DNA of 64,000 bases from Microcebus murinus (taxonomy: Eukaryota > Chordata > Mammalia > Primates > Cheirogaleidae), in NCBI RefSeq assembly GCF_040939455.1, contig NC_134108.1:89076001-89140000 (forward strand), in the 5' to 3' direction. The notes beneath the pieces are model-generated. The model was not told where the DNA came from, did no database searches, and worked only from the letters and a program-made list of their open reading frames with translations. Of the stretch, positions 40,061-52,602 are shown piece by piece. Both the position numbers and the translations under genes were made by a program. Every line of letters begins with the position of its first letter. Position 1 is the stretch's first letter.

Positions 40061-41664
40061 ATATCTTTATATCTCAGAGAACAATATTTAGGGGCTGTGC
40101 CACCAGGCACAATGACCTACTTTCACACCTCCCCTACAAAAAGAAACAATTATAATACAATGTCATCCCCTACCCCAAACACACATGTCCCACTACAATA
40201 CTGTGGGTATGCTGCCAAGGGCTTGAGACAGCTTGAGTAGGTGTTTTTGGGAAAAATTATCGATAGTTATATTACCTCTTTCTTCCAAGTATCCTTAAAT
40301 AAGTTATTGAATAATTTACCTTGAAATATACATAATCAAGGACTTAAAAGCAATTTCACATTAATTTCTGTTTGTTAATTTTATTCTCCCTAGATTTAAC
40401 TCTGGAAACAATGAAATGAGATGGAGAAGGAAAAATAAACAACTTTACATCTGGATATTGATTCACACACAATTTACTGGAGAGTTGCCTCAAAAATGAT
40501 TGCATTTCAGCAAGAAGACAAGGACAGATTTAACATATTTCTTGTATGTATAAATTTAAAAAAAAATACTTTCCAGGATATAAACCTTTTATTTATTTTT
40601 AAAGAAAAAAATATCAATTCTAAGTATCTAAAATTAAACCACATACCTACTATAATCCTTTTTTTTTTAAGTTAGTTTTTAATCTAGCTTCTCTTCTGTC
40701 TAAATGTAGCCACAAGATTCCTAGAGTCCCCTTAGAAAACAATCACTATCTGAGTTTTCCATACAAATTTAAATTAATTTGAAACAGCTTGAAACTTGCA
40801 GTTAATCTTCCAAGTTTCATTTATAGAAATAAGGTTCAAATTTATAGTATTCTTATTTCAAGAAAAAGCAGCATTATAATAAACCATGCATAAAGAATTC
40901 AGGAATTCTGACTTCTTATCAATTTTTTTACCATCTCAGTAAGTATTGCTCATGGGTCCCTTAATTCATTTTCGTTAACATGTTCACACAATATAGTTCA
41001 ATCTCATTTATAAATAAACCACAAACTCCCCCCGAACACTATGACTATGATACAAACAACACTGATATAAATTCACTATTCGATGTGGTTGAGAATCAAA
41101 TAACAGAGTTAAAATATAATTCCAAAAAAGTTTTTGGTTTAAAATACAATCTGGCTAACAGTTGTTGATACTCTTCATTCCCCAATTCTCATTAAATACT
41201 TATGAAATATGGCAAATAAGAAAATTTATAACACAAAAACTAAGACTGAAAAAATCAGGGAGGAATTAAAACAAACTGCTTTATGGTTTATGCCAATCTG
41301 TGCCAGGGTGGTGCAGAAGTCCATTCCATTTTCTAGATGATTCAGCTCTAACTTAGGAGAAGGGAAATTTCAGTGGGCAGCTATTTTCAGACAGGCAGAA
41401 CACGGCTGGTCAACATTTTCAATCATGTTCTACTAGCTTATTCTAGGTCACAAACAGAACACAGAATTTCACCGCCTTTTAAACATATTAAAAATAAAAT
41501 GAAATGGGATTCTACCATGGTTTTTAGCTTAACAAAGACATGGCTATTCTTTTCAAGAATGCTACCATATCAATATTTGTGCAAATTTTACACATTTCCA
41601 CATTAGCCAAGGATAAACCTCAGGTACAAGAACAAAATCAAAACTAAAGCAAAATACATTTATG
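40061..41664. other. Unassigned A+T-rich DNA
   Basis: No gene or confident repeat. A T8 run lies near 40662. Confidence 0.5.
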
Positions 41665-42104
41665 TAGTCACCTGATGATGGACATTTGGGTTGTTTCTAG
41701 TTTGGGGCTATTATGAATAAAGCTGCTATGACTATTCATGAACAAGTCTACATATAGATGTATTTTCATGTATTTTGGCTAAATATCTAGGAGTGGAACT
41801 GCTACATCATATGCTAAGTGTATGTTTAACTTTGTAAGAAACTGCCAAATTGTTTTGCAAAGTGTTTGCACTATTCTATACACTCAACAGGAATGCATGA
41901 GAATACAACTTGGTCACCAACATTAGGTATTACTAGTTTTTTAAATTTTAGCCATTCCAGTGGGTATACAGTTGTATTTCACTGTGGCTTTAATTTGCAT
42001 TTCCTTGATGGCCTATAAGACTGAGCATCTTTTTCACACACATTAGTGTGTGAAATGCTTTTTCACAAGCATTAGTCTATCTGTCTTTTCCTCATTTGGG
42101 GATA
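41665..42104 (-). mobile_element. L1 ORF2 fragment, inverted 5' part of a twin-primed L1
   Basis: Read on the minus strand it has the ORF2 3' landmarks 'catcaaggaaatgcaaattaaagcc', 'gcagttccactcctagatatttagcc' and 'gcagctttattcataatagcc', ending at 'caaatgtccatcatcagg'. That endpoint is within about 40 nt of where the neighbouring plus-strand L1 piece begins. A local inverted repeat ('cacacattagtgtgtg') lies at 42036-42051. Confidence 0.85.
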
Positions 42105-42500
42105 TTCGCACAGTGGAATGCTACTGAGAAATAAAAAGAAATAAAACACAACAAACGATAAACCTGACAGACATCTAGCTGAGCAAAAGAAACCAGACAC
42201 AAAAGACTACTGTATGAGGCTGCTTACAGAAAACTATAAAATAGGCAAAACTTGTCTATAATATTCAAAATCATTCAATTATTGCCTGGGGCAGAGAATT
42301 TGAGAAGACTGATTACAAAGAGCACAGGGTTACTTTCTAGGAAGCTGGAAATATTCTCTATCTTATTTGGGATAATACTTACATGCGTGTATACCTTTGC
42401 CAAACATTAGAGACCTGTGTATTTAAAATCTGTGCAGTTTATTACATGTAAAGTACATCTGAGTAAACAGTACATGAGTTACTTTATATATCTTCAAACA
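42105..42500 (+). mobile_element. L1 3' end, sense part of the same insertion
   Basis: It begins 'gcacagtggaatgctactgagaaataaaaag' and continues 'gaaaccagacacaaaagactactgtatga', 'attgcctggggcagag' and a 3' UTR-like tail to 'gtaaacag'. It directly continues the L1 sequence of the inverted piece. No clear A tail or target duplication survives. Confidence 0.82.
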
Positions 42501-44219
42501 TATTTGAATTATGATATTTCTTGTATAAAAAGAAATGTTGAGTTGTTAATATTAGCTGTCCACATACACTTACGTTTTAAAACACCTTCATAATAGAAAA
42601 CTTATACCTGACTTTGAAGTCTATGTTCAGGGTCTCTTCTGGGCACAAATAGATCCGTATTTGACTAAAAGACTCTGCCTTTCTGATTTCCCATCTCTTT
42701 TATAATATTTCAACTGATCACTAAGAAAATGAATAAAAAGATATACTATTTCTAAGAGGTGTAATTACTGCTATGTCTACGGCTCTCTATCCGTCAAATC
42801 CTTGGCCTCCTGAAAGTACCTTGGAATTGCATTCCTAAAATGACCTTCATCATTAGTCAGTTATTAATGATTTCTGGCTTCTGAAAATTATTTATCTATT
42901 CTTTAAAGAGGTCATTAAACTTAGGTTGACCAAGTGTATCATACAATTGAAAGAGATTTCTAATCCTTGAGTAACATTTCAAATATAGCCCATACTATGA
43001 ATAATTTAAAATAATTCTGTGAAAAAATATGTTTAGAGTTGAAATCAAATAAACAAATCTTAATAATCTGTTTAACAAAGAAAAGGAACTGAAAATATAA
43101 ACACAATTACACAATAAAACTATGTTGACAGAGTACATAATTTAAGTGAGGAAAACGTATAAAGTCAATGCCATGCCTAAGTATAATACTCTGTAGTTAT
43201 CTAATTAAGATCTAAAGTGATTCTTGTTAGATCATTTAATAATTAATATTTCAGTTGTCTCAAATTATGCAAACTGCATCAAGATTAATAACTTTTTTAT
43301 AAAAACTCTGCTAACCAAAAATGGTATTCTAGCTTTAGAGACAATAACTAAAGTAAAAAATGCACATGTACATTCCAATTTCTCCCATTTGAATGATCCA
43401 ACTCAATGTCTTTTTATTGTATAATTCTACATTTAAAAGATTCCCTTAAATTACAGACCAATATTGTTTTTTAAGCATTCCTTTGATTTAATGGTAATTT
43501 AATCTTCTTAATCTAAGAGCTTCCCAAATTTGATAAAATATTTTAATCAAGCTATTGCTGAGATCTACATCCTTGATATGCTGTTTACCATTTACCACAC
43601 AAGTTTAAACACCTTTATTTTAGTTCTTACTCATGTTATCTTCTGGAGTCAGGCACTTGTTCATATCTTTGCATCTGTTCTCAAATAATTAACTAAATAT
43701 TTAAAATCTGGTTGTTTTTCTTTGCCCAGACTCCCAATTTTCTTTAATCTCTCCCTTGATACAACTTAAAGAACTTTTCCCTAAATCCTCCACTTTGGCT
43801 AGAAATACACTCTTTATGTTAATAAAGTACATTACTTCAAGCACCATAAAATGTGGCTGTGACAAACAAGAATTTAGCTCATCTTGGTCTATTAGTTAAG
43901 CCCAGAGAGCTAACCAAGAGTGAATAAACAGACAAAGAATCTCTACCTTCTGGAAGCATCTGATGTTTACATTAAGTCCTTGTTTTGTTTTTTTCTTGTA
44001 ATTTACTGAAATAAATGTGTTTTTTCACAACCCATGCTAGCTAAATTGTGCCCATCCTCACCTGTCCACCCACCACTGGCTTTACAGACAAAGATTTTGG
44101 TCAGCCCAAAGTCAAAGGCAAGAATGCCCTTCCTAAGAAATAAGTTGTTAAAGAGAAAATGTTTGGGATATAGCTTGAACAGATATTAACTGAGCTTCAA
44201 TCAAGCTGAAACACTGTGA

Positions 44220-44220
<1 letters not shown>
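42501..44220. other. Unassigned A+T-rich DNA
   Basis: No gene or confident repeat in 1.7 kb. Confidence 0.5.

Positions 44221-44259
<39 letters not shown>
44221..44259 (+). repeat. (CA)n microsatellite
   Basis: About 19 uninterrupted CA units, likely polymorphic. Confidence 0.97.
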
Positions 44260-44407
44260 ATACACATGTAGGAACACTCAAAAGGGAACTTCAAATAGTG
44301 TCAAAAGGTGTAACTCCACCTTCAAACGGGGACCCTTAAAACTCCTGCACTGAGTAGATGTTTCACTGCCTCATGGGGATCTGTTATTGAACAGGTACCC
44401 TCAATCA

Positions 44408-44475
44408 TTGCAGTGACCTATGATGATGCTGCAGCACTCTAGCCCCAGGTGACAGAGCAAGACCCCATCTCAAAA
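44408..44475 (+). mobile_element. 5'-truncated Alu right-arm end
   Basis: 'attgcagtgacctatgatgatgctgcagcactctagcc' and 'gacagagcaagaccccatctc' match an Alu/FRAM 3' end, followed by a GAAT/TGAA-type tail to about 44500. Confidence 0.75.
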
Positions 44476-44500
44476 TAAGTGAATGAATGAATGAGTGATA

Positions 44501-45876
44501 AAACAACAAAAACACATACTCTCAATCATAGTGAGTACTGCTCAGGAGCTATCCCCAACCAGACAGCCCTGGATCCTTCAGTATTAAATTAGCCAGAAAT
44601 GTTTATCATATAAGGAATTATGAAGCTTCCCTTGGCTTTGCACATATTTAGTTCGCTACTTCACCACAAATACCTCACAAGGACTTGATAACAACCACGC
44701 CTTAGGCCCTGAATCTTTAACTTAAATCCTACTGCCTAATAATTGCTGACATTTTGCTAACTCTGCTGTCCCCAAGCTTCCTGACTTTGCCACAGCCTCA
44801 TCCGCTGCACTCATCTCACTCCAGCTGTCAAGGCCCCCAACCCTCCAATCCATTCAGAGAAATGGGGTCTAATGTAGTTTGTGTTGTCTCATATCTTGCA
44901 CTGGAGTCTTCTACATTCTTTTTATGTTAACTTTCAACTGCTTGACTCTAATTTTATATATTGTCAATCACTGTATTCTGGCCGAAAATGAAGCTTATAT
45001 ACATGCTTATCTGAAAAGTGATGGAAACTTAAAGGAACTATCTAAATGCATGCAAAAGTCTATCAAAACATCTTCTTAAGCCTGGAACTTCTCAGATTTA
45101 AAAAAAAAAAATGCCATAAATTTTCAGACAAATACCAAAGTATAATACTAATGAAGAAATAAAAATATGCTTTCCAATAGGCTACCAATTCACCTTCAAA
45201 GTGAAAAGGCAAAGCACATCAGGTTTTTGTTGTGTTGCTAAGTAATTACCATACTATACTAACCCTGTGTGTGTATTATAAAAATCATCCATTTGTGTTA
45301 CAAGGAATTAGTTTGTGCTAACACTGCAAACATAATACCTGAAGTGAATTCCAAGTAGCAACCTCCTCACTAATCATCATTTTGAAACATTCATGCTTCA
45401 ATACAAAGTCTTTTACCTCATTGTTTAAAATTTCAAGTAAATGGGGCATTCTAAGATTCACCTGCAAATACTACATTTTTCCATCCCTTCTTAGCTCTTA
45501 GCATCTGACATGCTTGCCAATTTATTCTGAAAGGTCACAGTATAAACAGATTTCAGCTGCATGTAGGAAAAAACCTGTTTAGCATAAAATACTGCCATTT
45601 GTGTACACCAGCCATACCATGTGAAAAAAACAAAGAATTCTATCAAAAAAATGTAAATAGTATTATTGTCATTGAAACTCTGACATGTTACTTCTAATAA
45701 AGCTATTCTAAAGGGGTTTTTTTTTATAGTAACTTGGTATCTAAGCAAAATTCTAAATTTCAGTGGTCACTATAGTCAGTATACCTACTGAGAAAAAACA
45801 TTTTAAAACATTTCATCTTTAGACTACATGAATCATCTTATAAACACTTCTGTCAAAGTTGTGTATTAAAATAAAG
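44501..45876. other. Unassigned DNA
   Basis: No gene is supported. Short open frames at 44879-45079 (+) and 45491-45748 (-) carry no recognisable domain. Confidence 0.45.
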
Positions 45877-46028
45877 GGCCGGGTGCAGTGGCTCGTGCTT
45901 GTAATCCTAGCACTTTGCGAGACCAAGGCAGAAGGATCACTTGAGCCCAGGAGTTTGAGGTTGCAGTCAGCTATGATGATGATGCCACTGCACTCTAGCC
46001 TGGGCAATGGAGAGAGACCCTGTCTCAA
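45877..46028 (+). mobile_element. Alu monomer (FLAM-like)
   Basis: It starts GGCCGGGTGCAGTGGCTCG and has a single arm ending 'ctgcactctagcctgggcaatgg…accctgtctca', followed by an A/T-rich tail. 'atgatgatgatgcc' shows a small expansion of ATG. Confidence 0.9.
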
Positions 46029-46094
46029 GAATATTAATATTAGTAATAATAAATATAAATATCAGGCTAAAAATTCTAAATCTCTACACATCCA

Positions 46095-46240
46095 TTCTTC
46101 ACCACATAGCTGACCAAAGGCAAGGCAATCTCACTGAACCTCATTTTCTTCATCTTTTAGAGATAGGAATAACTCTCTAACACTAGGATCAAATAAGATT
46201 GTACTTACTTTATATGCTGCCTGGGATTATGTCATAGATA
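46095..46240 (+). repeat. MIR SINE fragment
   Basis: Sense MIR core: 'caatctcactgaacctcattttcttcatcttttagagataggaataac', then 'ggatcaaataagattgtac'. Confidence 0.65.
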
Positions 46241-47719
46241 AATCCAGTAACTAAAAGATCCTTTAAACTTTCACTCACATAAGGGAGTCAGGTATAGAGG
46301 AGAGTTGCCTAAAGTTCTATGATATGTTAATAATATTCAGATCATCACTTTCCATAAATTGAAAGTAAACTGCAATTAACTTTAAAATGTTCTGCACAAA
46401 AGTAATGAGAGAAAATATAAATAATTCTTTATTTTAAGAAATATTTTTTGAATTTAATGTATTCTGTTTGACTACATAAATTAATGCAAAAAAAGAGTTA
46501 TATAAATTTAAACTGTATAGTTGATGAACTACCACTGCTCAAATTATAATGCAAGAAACATTTTTAAGACTAGTACAAGTCAAGATCTAGTTTTGTAGAT
46601 AATAAACTCTTATAAATTAAGACTGGCATCTTTGCATCTTTCATCTTGTTCTAGTAGCTTATATCTATTCTAGATGATTATTTTGAAGTCAGAATTCGAG
46701 GAGCACAGACTTTCATTTTCAGCAGATAAATTCTATCAGAATATCAAATGTAAAGAGACAGGTCTTTAAATAGAGAAAATGAAAATGTAAAAAGACAGCA
46801 CTTCAAAATACAGAAAAATGAAAATCTTGAGAGGCAGAGGCTCTAACTATCAGTAGTCAAGCTTCTCATTTGGCAATAATAAAGTTACTATTTATGAGGG
46901 ATGGAGGAAAAGGCTAGAATAAAAAGAAGAAAAGACAGAATGCAAATAGCTATCATTGAATAGTCTGGCAAAAATGTAAAGCAAGGTCAAACTGTTAACA
47001 ATGATCATTATAATACTTGCAGAAGAAAACTTCTCACATTCACAATAAAAACACAGATGTCACAAACATTTAAATTCTCCAACATTTGCTTACAGCTTAC
47101 ATAATAATGCTTAATGAACACTAAAATTGTAAAGCAAAATATTTTCCCAAGTTTTCCACGCTAGAGACTGTTGTCTCATTAAAACAAAAGAATTTGATGT
47201 ATCAGTGCAGTTACTCAAACAGACAAACTTAACAACTAGCCTGATAAAAATCTCTCAAGGAAAAAGATAGGGGTTGTATCTCTAGTTCCAGACTTTATTT
47301 TAGGATTTAGATTCCAAATCTGGCTAATAAAATTGGAACAGAATCTCCATTTGATCTCTTGTGTTCCAGATATTACCTCAGTCCTTTGCTCACTACTGTA
47401 AGGTTTTATGCTCTTTTCTATGACTTTCCTCAGTCACTGAAATACAATGGCCTCTTCTTAGTCGTCATCGCTTCTGTAGGATTTGATACTCCTCACTATA
47501 TGCTCCTTGGAACTCTCTACCTTCTTTGAGCATCTCAAATAGTATACTCTGGGAGTCTTCTTTCATCCTTCTAGAACATTCCTTTTCAGATTTCATCACT
47601 CCCTCCTTCCTCCATCTGCCTTTAATTATGAACATCCTCTAAAGAGTCCCTCCTCAACCCTTCTCTCCCCCCATTCCCTGTTGCTACCTTTAGCACGCTA
47701 ATCCAATTTAAACATAACC
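46241..47719. other. Unassigned DNA, possibly L2-like at its 3' side
   Basis: No gene was recognised. From about 47400 the plus strand is pyrimidine-rich and could be decayed L2 coding sequence leading into the clearer L2 piece. Confidence 0.4.
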
Positions 47720-47990
47720 CTGAATAGCTGTTACTTACTATCTCCAATCTCTTTCTGAATGTTATTAATAGAACTGCACTTCCAATTACATGCCACATAT
47801 CTCCACAGGTGAATACTTCTGTGGCATCTCAAACCAAACATGTCAAAAAATTAAAATCATTGTGCCATACCCTCCAACACCTAAACAGACCTATTATCAC
47901 CACAGTTATTTTCCTTTCTTCGTCCAATTCACCCCAAAGTACAATCTGATGCTGAGTCCCTGTGGATTTGGATCAATCCCTACCTATCTT
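47720..47990 (+). mobile_element. L2 ORF fragment
   Basis: 'acttactatctccaatctctttctg' and 'ggtgaatacttctgtggcatctcaaaccaaacatgtcaaaaaattaaaatcat' follow the L2 reverse-transcriptase ORF layout ('…ggcacctcaaactcaacatgtccaaaactgaactcat…'). It is full of frame breaks. Confidence 0.65.
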
Positions 47991-49189
47991 CCCTCTTACT
48001 CAGCAGCAGGCACTAAATGTCTAGCACCAGCAGCTTGGCAGAAACCACTTACTAAGTAGACGCTGATAAAGCCTAGCAGGCATCAAAAAGCTTTATCTCC
48101 TAATCAACCCAGGACCAGCTAAGGTTCTTGGCTGAACACAAAAGCAGCTGACCCTGGCTAATTAGTAGAAAAGGAGTTAATTAAAAGGCTACCGGGCATC
48201 CCATAGAATTGTTGGGAAGATGAAGAACTGTGCTCAAAATTAAGATTCCAGGAACAAATCATGCAACAAACCATGCCACGAAGCAGGACTAATTAGAAAA
48301 TGGCCATCACTGCTGTTTAGCACCCCACAGAGAGCTAAAGAAAACCACGGTACTGTTGGAAATCAATCTTGCAACCACTGGGAAGACACTGCTGCCACCA
48401 AAGGCAGATAGCTTCTGCTTATATTCACCGCCTATACCATCAGAATGAAAGCTCTATGCAGATTCTGTTTCCTCAGTTCCAAATCAAAGTCCTATGCGGG
48501 GGGTGAGTCTATCAATGAAGTCTAAGTCATGTGCCTATGATCCGGCTACAAAAGAGAATGAGAATTTGAGTTACTGCCTTCTATATAGATGAGACTGACT
48601 CCTACATTAGCAAGACTACACTTATATCATGAAAATTTCCCCAAATGTAAAAGACTATTCAAAAACTGATTGTTGAATATGAATGCAACTACTACTACAT
48701 ACCACCCCTCCTCCCTGCCCACGTCCCTACCTCCTATACTGGAAACATCCAAGATCCTACCAGAGTTTGGTGAACACATGTCATTACACTTGCTGGAACT
48801 AGGCCTAGTCTGTATCTCAGATCACTTGGTTGGAGCCCAAATTCCCTGCCTGAGTATTGCCAGTCACTATGCCCTGAGAAACCACACCTTGCTCCCAAGT
48901 CTAATAAATACCCCCCCTCAGCCACAGCTAGTTCCTCTTTCACACAAGGCAGACCACCCAAAACCACATCAATGCCACCACAGACTTTACACAGTGACAG
49001 TAGCAAGAAACTCTTGTCACTATCTCCTATACAGCAAACTGAACCCTACTGGCATCCAAACAAACCAAGAGTAAGCCTGAGTCCAACATAGCCTTTGAAC
49101 ACTAGGATATGGATGGTAACTTCCCACCCCTTCTCCTGGGTTAGTCCTTCCCCATCAATGGCCACCAAGATTCCAGGGCACATCTCTCA
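47991..49189. other. Unassigned DNA between two L2 pieces
   Basis: About 1.2 kb that L2 does not explain; it may be another old element inserted in L2. A 134-codon frame (48670-49074, +) has no recognised domain and its codons look like random pyrimidine-rich sequence. Confidence 0.4.
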
Positions 49190-49315
49190 GACTCATCCCT
49201 TTCCTTCTATACTCACTGTTCCCACTCCAGTCTGAGTCATCATAACTTCCTATGTGAACATTGCAACAGAGTCCTAACAAATTCTTCTACACCAGAGTCC
49301 CCCTGGCACTGTAAC
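49190..49315 (+). mobile_element. L2 ORF fragment
   Basis: 'actgttcccactccagtctgagtcatcataacttcc' and 'acattgcaacagagtcctaacaaattcttc' match the L2 ORF downstream of the previous piece, so both may derive from one insertion. Confidence 0.55.
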
Positions 49316-50090
49316 CACAATCACAAGTGCATATGTGATTCGCATCACATATTTAATTCTTGGAAGGCTGAACAACTCAAAAAAGGAAAAGTAAATACAG
49401 AAAGCACTATGAAAAATGTACAGCAAAATAATTAAATCTCAGTGTTCTAAACTACATTCCTAGAAGAAAGGAGATCTACAAGTTCTTCAGCCAAAAGATA
49501 ACCAGGTTTGGCAAGCAAATAACTAATTTCTTTTCTGACATAACAAAACTAAAATATTTCCTAAGTTCTTTACAAACTGTGGACTGAGGAGGCAATCATG
49601 AAATACTTAATGAATTAATAAAAATATAAAAACAGGAAATATGACCTTATCCCACCACTACCTGAAAATTTAGTCCTTAATTCATCCTTTCTCTTTTTAA
49701 TTCAGTTCTAGGCTTCTTTTTAAAAAATCTCTTTTGACTAATATAAACTTTTCCTATATATATTTCCTAAAACTTACCCTACATTTTGTGGTCCTCTGCC
49801 TAGTGATTATCTCCATTTAATCTTACTGTTATGGCATTTTTATATGGCAACTCTTAAGCCTTCCTATTTATAAACACCTCCTCTTCTCCTTTGTTTGATG
49901 AGGCATTTTGTTAGTATGTGTTTTACACTATAATTTTCCTCAGAGCTGCCTTGTAGCAACCTTCTGCTATAAATATTCACATATTTGCAATAAGGATAAA
50001 TTCCTGTTAAAATTACTTATAATGTTTGTGTTCTAATAGATTAGCAAGGATCTAGATGGCTGCACACACACTTATCAAAAGAAGGGAAAT
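49316..50090. other. Unassigned DNA
   Basis: No gene or confident repeat. Confidence 0.5.
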
Positions 50091-50093
50091 GCA

Positions 50094-50315
50094 ATACCAG
50101 CCTGAGCAAGAGCGAGATCCTGTCTCCACAAAAAAACAGAAAAATGAGCCAGGCATGGTGGCATGTGCCTGTAGTCCCAGCTACTGGGGAGGCTGAAGCA
50201 GGAGGATCACTTGAGCCCAAGAGTTTGAGGTTGCAGTGAGCTATGATGATGTCCCTGCAGTCCACCAGGGGCAACAGAGCGAGACTGTCTCAAAAAAAAA
50301 AAAAAAAAAAAAAAA
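50094..50315 (+). mobile_element. 5'-truncated Alu next to Tigger1
   Basis: It starts inside the left arm ('accagcctgagcaagagcgag'), has linker, right arm and a long A tail. Approximate duplications AAGGGAAATGCAAT (about 50082-50095) and AAAGGAAATGCAT (50318-50330) flank it, so it inserted only a couple of bases from the edge of the Tigger1 element. Confidence 0.88.
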
Positions 50316-50597
50316 GGAAAGGAAATGCATATAAGCATACCTCATTTCACTATGCCTCACTTTACTGCACTTTGCAAATATTGCATTTTTTTTTTTTTTA
50401 CAAACTGAAGATCAACCCTGCATCAGCACCATTTTTCCAACAGCATGTACTCACTTTATGTCTCTGTGTCACATTTTGATAATTCTCACAATATTTCAAA
50501 CTTTTTCATTATTATTACATCTGTTATGGAGATCTGTGATCAGTGATTTTTGATGTTACTCTTGCAATTGTTTTGGGGCACCAAAAACTGCACCACT

Positions 50598-50664
50598 TTC
50601 GACAGTACGATCAAAGTAAAAATAAAAAATAAAAAATAAAAAAAAAAATAAAAAATAATAAAAA
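50598..50664 (+). mobile_element. Tiny A-tailed retroinsertion inside Tigger1
   Basis: A 67-bp insert has a unique 20-nt head (TTCGACAGTACGATCAAAGT) and a (A)nT-rich tail. The perfect 16-bp repeat CAAAAACTGCACCACT flanks it at 50582-50597 and 50665-50680. The Tigger1 sequence reads through when insert and one repeat are removed. The source of the head is unknown; an extremely truncated L1-driven insertion is the simplest reading. Confidence 0.85.
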
Positions 50665-50827
50665 CAAAAACTGCACCACTATAAGAAGGGAAACTTAATC
50701 GATAAATTGTGTATGTGTTCTGACTGCTCAAAGACTTGCTGTTCCCTCATCTTTCTCCCTTCTCTTCAGGCCTCCCTACTCCCTGAGACACAATAATATT
50801 GAAATTAGGACAATTAATAACCCTACA

Positions 50828-52602
50828 ATGGCCTCTAAGTATTCAAGGGAAAGAAAGAGTCCCATATTTCTCACTTTAAATAAAAAGCTAGAAATGATTA
50901 AAGTTCAGTGAGGAAGGGATGCCAAAAACTGAGATAGGTTAAAAGCTAGGCCTCTTGTGCCAGTTAGCCAAGTTGTGAATGCAAAGGAAAAGTTCATGAA
51001 GGAAATTAAAAGTGCTACTCCAGTGAACACAAAAATGATAAGAAAACAAAGCAGCCTTATTGCTGCTATGGAGAAAGTTTGAACAGTCTGGATAGAAGAT
51101 CAAACCAACCACAACATTCCCTTAAGCCAAAGCCTAATCCAGAGCAAAGCCCTAACTCTCTTCAATTATATGAAGGTTGAGAGAGGTGAGGAAGCTGCAC
51201 AAGAAAAGGTGGAACCTAGCAAAGGTTGGTTCATGCAGTTTAAGGAAAGAAGCTGTCTCTGTAACAAAGTATAAGGTGATGCAGCAAGTGCTGACAGAGA
51301 AACTGTGGCAAGGTAATCAGAAGATCTAGCCAAGATCATTAATGAAGCTGGCTACACTAAACACCAGATTTTCAATGCAGATGAAACAGCCATGTATTGG
51401 AAGAAGATGCCATCTAGGACTTTCATAGCTAAAGAAAGGTCAATATATGGCTTCAAAGCTTCCAAGGACAGGCTAACTCTCATTAGGGGCTAATGTAGCT
51501 GGTGCCTTGAAGTTGAAGCCAATGCTTGCTTACCATTCCAAAAGTCCTTAATAATTATAATAGACTACTCCATCTGTGCTCCAGAAATGGAACAACAAAA
51601 CATGGAGGACAGTAGATCTGTTTACAGCATGGCTTACTGAATAGTTTAAGCCCACTGTTGAGACCCACTGCTCAGGAAAAAAAGATTTTCAAAATATTAC
51701 TGCTCACTGACAAAGCAACTATTCACCCAAAAGCTTTGATGGAGACATACAAGGAGATTAATGTTGTTTTCATGCCTGCTGTCACAATATCTATCCTGCT
51801 GCTCATGGATCAAGGAGTAATTTTGACTTGCACATCTTATTATTTAAGAAATACATTTCATAAGATGAGAGCTGCCATAGACAGTAATTCCTCTGATGGA
51901 TCTGGGCAAAATAAATCGAAAACCTTTTGGAAAGGATTCACCATTCAAGATGCCATTAAGAACATTTATAGTTTATGAGAAGAGGTCAAAATATCAACTA
52001 TGAACAAGAGTTTGGAAGAAGCTGATTCCAACCTTCATGGATGACTGTGAAGGGTTCAAGACTTCAATGGAGGAAGGCACTGCAGATGTGTGGAAATAGC
52101 AAGAGAACTAGAATTAGAAGTGGAGCCTGAAGATGTGACTGGATTGCTACAATCTCATGATCAAACTTTAATGGATGACGAATTGCTTCTCATAGATGAG
52201 CAAAGTGGTTTCTTTAGATGGAATCTACTCCTGGTGAAGATACTGTGAATGTGCTGAAATGACAACAAAGGTTTTAGCATAGAGTACATAAACTTAGTTG
52301 ATTAGGCAGCAGTAGGGTCTAAGAGAGTTGATAAAGCAGCAGTAGGGTTTAAGAGAATTGACTCTAATTCTAAAGATATTCTACTATGGGTAAATGTTAT
52401 CAAATAGCATCACATGCTACAGAGAAAAAATTTTTGTAAAAGGATGAGTCAATGGATGTGGCACACTCTATGGCTGTCTTATTTTAAGAAATTGCCACAG
52501 CCACCCCAACCATCAGCAAACACTACCCTGATCAGTCAGCAGCCATTAGCATCAAGGCAAGACCCTTCACCAGCAAAGAGAGAAGGCTCGGATGATCATT
52601 AG
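50828..52602 (+). pseudogene. Tigger1 transposase pseudogene (DDE, jerky/pogo type)
   Basis: The original enzyme cuts and pastes the transposon DNA in the nucleus. Traces of it are readable in order across several frames: an N-terminal start near 50828 with RERKSPIF, the DNA-binding part with EKFEQSG lost to stops, [14 protein letters not shown] at about 51377 (first catalytic D), [20 protein letters not shown] at about 51700 (second D; normally followed by N, here K), MDQGVI at about 51805 (third D), [14 protein letters not shown] at about 51925, and a C-terminal [13 protein letters not shown]…GSDDH ending at 52602. Frameshifts and in-frame stops break it in many places. The longest intact piece is 106 codons at 51658-51978, which is far shorter than the roughly 550-600 residues of the intact protein. 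Confidence 0.9.

Noticed and set aside
48670..49074. 134-codon open frame, the longest in the window
   Set aside because: No known domain, no promoter or splice context, and it lies between two decayed L2 pieces. A chance frame in pyrimidine-rich DNA is more likely.
51658..51978. Possible host gene derived from a transposase
   Set aside because: The 106-codon frame is one surviving piece of a Tigger1 copy whose other parts are shifted or stopped, and its terminal repeats are still in place, so nothing suggests domestication.
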